From positions 1 through 6,653 of the forward strand of contig JANOTP010000216.1 of NCBI GenBank assembly GCA_031416415.1: a stretch of DNA of 6,653 nt, given 5' to 3'. The notes beneath the pieces are model-generated. The model was not told the origin of the DNA. It saw only the letters and a list, made by a program, of their open reading frames with translations, and ran no database searches. Made by a program: the position numbers and the translations under genes. Positions 6,001 to 6,653 of this stretch are shown here, in pieces. Position 1 is the stretch's first letter; every line of letters starts with the position of its first letter. The stretch is from JANYCO01 sp031416415. GTDB taxonomy: Bacteria > Bacteroidota > Bacteroidia > Cytophagales > Cytophagaceae.

Positions 6001-6653
6001 ACTTTGACTGGGGAGATGGGAAATGTTCTCCAATGGGAATTTTCTAATGATGGATTTAGTACGTTTACCCCAATTGCAAATACAACTAATTCTCAAAGTT
6101 ATTTAAATCTTACTACCACAACAGAATATAAAGTAGTAGTTCAAAATGGAGTGTGCCCCCCAGTAAAGTCTCCGTATGCTATTGTTACAATTTATCCAGT
6201 ATCAGTTGGAGGAACTATAAACTTTCCAGATACCGTTTGTTTCGGATTTAACAGTGGTGGTCTATCCCTTATAGGTTATACAGGCAGCATTAACCATTGG
6301 GAAAAATCGACTGATAATTTTATCTCTACTCCTGTTTTAATAACCAATACCACTACTTCCGAAAGTTATTCTAATCTAGTGAGTACAACACAATATAGAG
6401 CACAAGTGAAAAACGGAGCATGTATTCCACAGTATTCGGCAATCGTTGAAATAACAGTGAACCCTAATTCCGTTGGAGGTACTATCGCAGGTGCTGATAC
6501 CGTTTGTATTTCCGGTAATAATGGAACGCTTTCTTTGTCTGGATATTTAGGAAGTGTTATTCGTTGGGAAACGTCTACTGATAATTTCTCAACAGTTGTT
6601 GTACCAGTTGCTAATACTACCGATACTATTGCTTATTCTAATCTTACCGCTAC
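3082..6653 (+). CDS. Giant secreted RCC1-propeller / Ig-like repeat protein (cut by right edge)
   Basis: Open from ATG 3082 to the window end: 1190 codons plus two bases, with no stop. Seen: signal peptide MKWFFIYSVFFFSSLTVGA (cleavage likely before Gln20); seven RCC1-type blades at about 24-410, each with a [W/T]GxNxxGQLG-like core; a short Pro-rich linker (LFPPPVF, 415-421); then at least nine Ig-like repeats of about 89 residues from 424 onward. It has no enzyme motif. RCC1 propellers are binding scaffolds, and Ig-like arrays of this type act as stalks or adhesive modules of exported Bacteroidota proteins. The inferred role is a cell-surface or secreted adhesin or ligand-binding protein. 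A C-terminal type IX secretion sorting domain would be expected but lies beyond the window. The start is fixed by the signal peptide and sits one base after the kinase stop, so translation may be coupled. Base composition is visibly less AT-rich than in the kinase gene. Confidence 0.9.
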   Translation, partial: MKWFFIYSVFFFSSLTVGAQHHFFSGGDSNTVYLCQDRRVYATGSNYLGQLGRGLLPGINSPDIISGIGGFGTLNSIKQISGKQSNTCIALTFGGDSVVNWGSNSNGQLGNNLYGDNVTNNNRYPYRVIGVGGVGYLTGIKYVAAGLRTNYAISNNGKVFAWGSGNNGSLGNGTNGPDMTSPIVVLIGPGDTLKNVTTLTAGNDFAIALVSDGTLWAWGRNSDGQLGQNNITDVYYATKVKGKSAIGFLNNIISVTSSGTHVLALSSTDTVWAWGNNASGQLGNNSNGPPSTTPVAVLNSTATGPLKGVTAIAADWRFSVALRTDSTISVWGDNSFGVFGDNTTNSSLVPLKVLDEAGTAPLKNITSISTNSRGLLARRANGDLLVWGDNDFGQLGLGDYIDRKLPVVLTLPCVLFPPPVFVKGTISGPSSVCSSTNSGTISLSGQNGTIVAWQKSTDKFITYSTTPSSSSSFSFTNISQKTYFRAAIQFNGQLMFSDSLAVNIDQSSVGGILNAPAVVCSGTNTGLLTLTMHLGTMLNWESSLDSFATAGVPIVNNLTTFNYTNLVSSTYYRVIVQNGLCSSDTSTIVKITVNTASVGGAVSPSNTVCFGSNSGTMTLSGYTGVITGWEYSSDNFTGFINPISNSSPIQSYLNLTVTTYYRAIVKSGVCPSDTSSTATITVDPLSVGGSIASAAIVCSGANSGLLTLNFHVGSIVDWQVSTDNFSTLLVTPPNQTIFQNYSNLAVTTSYRVKVQSGVCGVVTSSPVVITVTPISDGGTLNGSATICYGANSGTLSLASSVGAVIEWQSSNDNFATTPVSIANTSLTLNYLNQTNSTQYRVIVKNGSCTTDTSTIGLLAIDQLTLTGTLSASDTVCSGSTGTLALGGTIVGSVVKWESSSDNFITVVNPIANTTTTYNYPVITSTTSYRVHVKNGVCPFVISNIATIKVDQQSNAGTVNSNTSACSGANSGTLTLTGEMGNVLQWEFSNDGFSTFTPIANTTNSQSYLNLTTTTEYKVVVQNGVCPPVKSPYAIVTIYPVSVGGTINFPDTVCFGFNSGGLSLIGYTGSINHWEKSTDNFISTPVLITNTTTSESYSNLVSTTQYRAQVKNGACIPQYSAIVEITVNPNSVGGTIAGADTVCISGNNGTLSLSGYLGSVIRWETSTDNFSTVVVPVANTTDTIAYSNLTA
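3151..4311 (+). repeat. Seven RCC1-type repeats encoding a complete beta-propeller
   Basis: The conserved cores begin at the Gly of residues 44 (TGSNYLGQLG), 102 (WGSNSNGQLG), 163 (WGSGNNGSLG), 219 (WGRNSDGQLG), 275 (WGNNASGQLG), 332 (WGDNSFGVFG) and 388 (WGDNDFGQLG). Successive distances are 58, 61, 56, 56, 57 and 56 residues. Seven blades is the number in a closed RCC1/BLIP-II-type propeller. Blade 1 has Thr in place of the core Trp, and blade 6 has GVFG for GQLG; the others are canonical. The protein-level repeats are diverged at DNA level, so this is an old array rather than a recent tandem duplication. Confidence 0.9.
4351..6653 (+). repeat. Nine-unit Ig-like repeat array, about 267 bp per unit, continuing beyond the window
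   Basis: Units start near 4351, 4612, 4879, 5146, 5413, 5680, 5947, 6211 and 6478, with periods of 261, 267, 267, 267, 267, 267, 264 and 267 bp. A typical unit reads GGTIxxxxTVCSGxNSGTL, then a core W(E/Q)xS(T/S)DNF, PIANT, YxNL, TxYRxxVKNGxC and an ending ITV. The first Cys falls at residues 433, 520, 609, 698, 787, 876, 965, 1053 and 1142, and a Trp lies exactly 20 residues later in all nine. A second Cys follows the first by 61 residues (60 in unit 7) in units 2-8, suggesting one disulfide per domain. Unit 1 is divergent and lacks the second Cys; unit 9 is cut off before that position. They resemble the Ig-like domains found in large exported Bacteroidota proteins; a family assignment would need a profile search. 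Confidence 0.88.

Noticed and set aside
4351..6653. Ig-like array considered as a DNA-level tandem repeat, mobile element or CRISPR
   Set aside because: The periodicity of 261-267 bp is in codons of one continuous frame; nucleotide identity between units is limited, and there are no short identical repeats separated by unique spacers.

Overview
The window looks like chromosomal DNA of a member of the Bacteroidota (Cytophaga/Flavobacterium/Sphingobacterium side). The reasons are strong A+T richness, A-rich start regions with weak or no Shine-Dalgarno sequences, a LeuA of the form typical of that phylum, and a secreted giant repeat protein of the kind these bacteria export. No genus can be named from the sequence alone.

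Left part (1-892, minus strand): the N-terminal 236 codons of leuA (2-isopropylmalate synthase) run off the left edge. Upstream of leuA is a complete-looking transcription attenuator. It has a 22-codon leader peptide with three consecutive Leu codons, a perfect 11-bp terminator hairpin followed by nine T, and a competing antiterminator pairing formed by the leader's last codons. A Bacteroidota-type -7 element lies just ahead of the leader.

Middle (893-1364): a divergent, AT-rich intergenic region without a convincing gene. It holds a dyad, a 14-bp perfect palindrome, a 20-codon leader-like mini-ORF and one hairpin, all of uncertain meaning.

Right part (1365-6653, plus strand): two genes one base apart. 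The first encodes a membrane-bound hybrid-architecture sensor histidine kinase (signal peptide, carboxypeptidase-regulatory-like domain, long coiled coil, one membrane segment, HisKA and HATPase). The second is an unusually long open frame that is still open at the right edge (at least 1190 codons). It encodes a secreted protein made of seven RCC1-type beta-propeller blades followed by at least nine 89-residue Ig-like repeats with strictly spaced Cys/Trp positions.

The one-base spacing suggests that kinase and surface protein are co-expressed and perhaps functionally linked. The sensor's partner regulator and the end of the surface protein, where a type IX secretion sorting domain would be expected, are outside the window.
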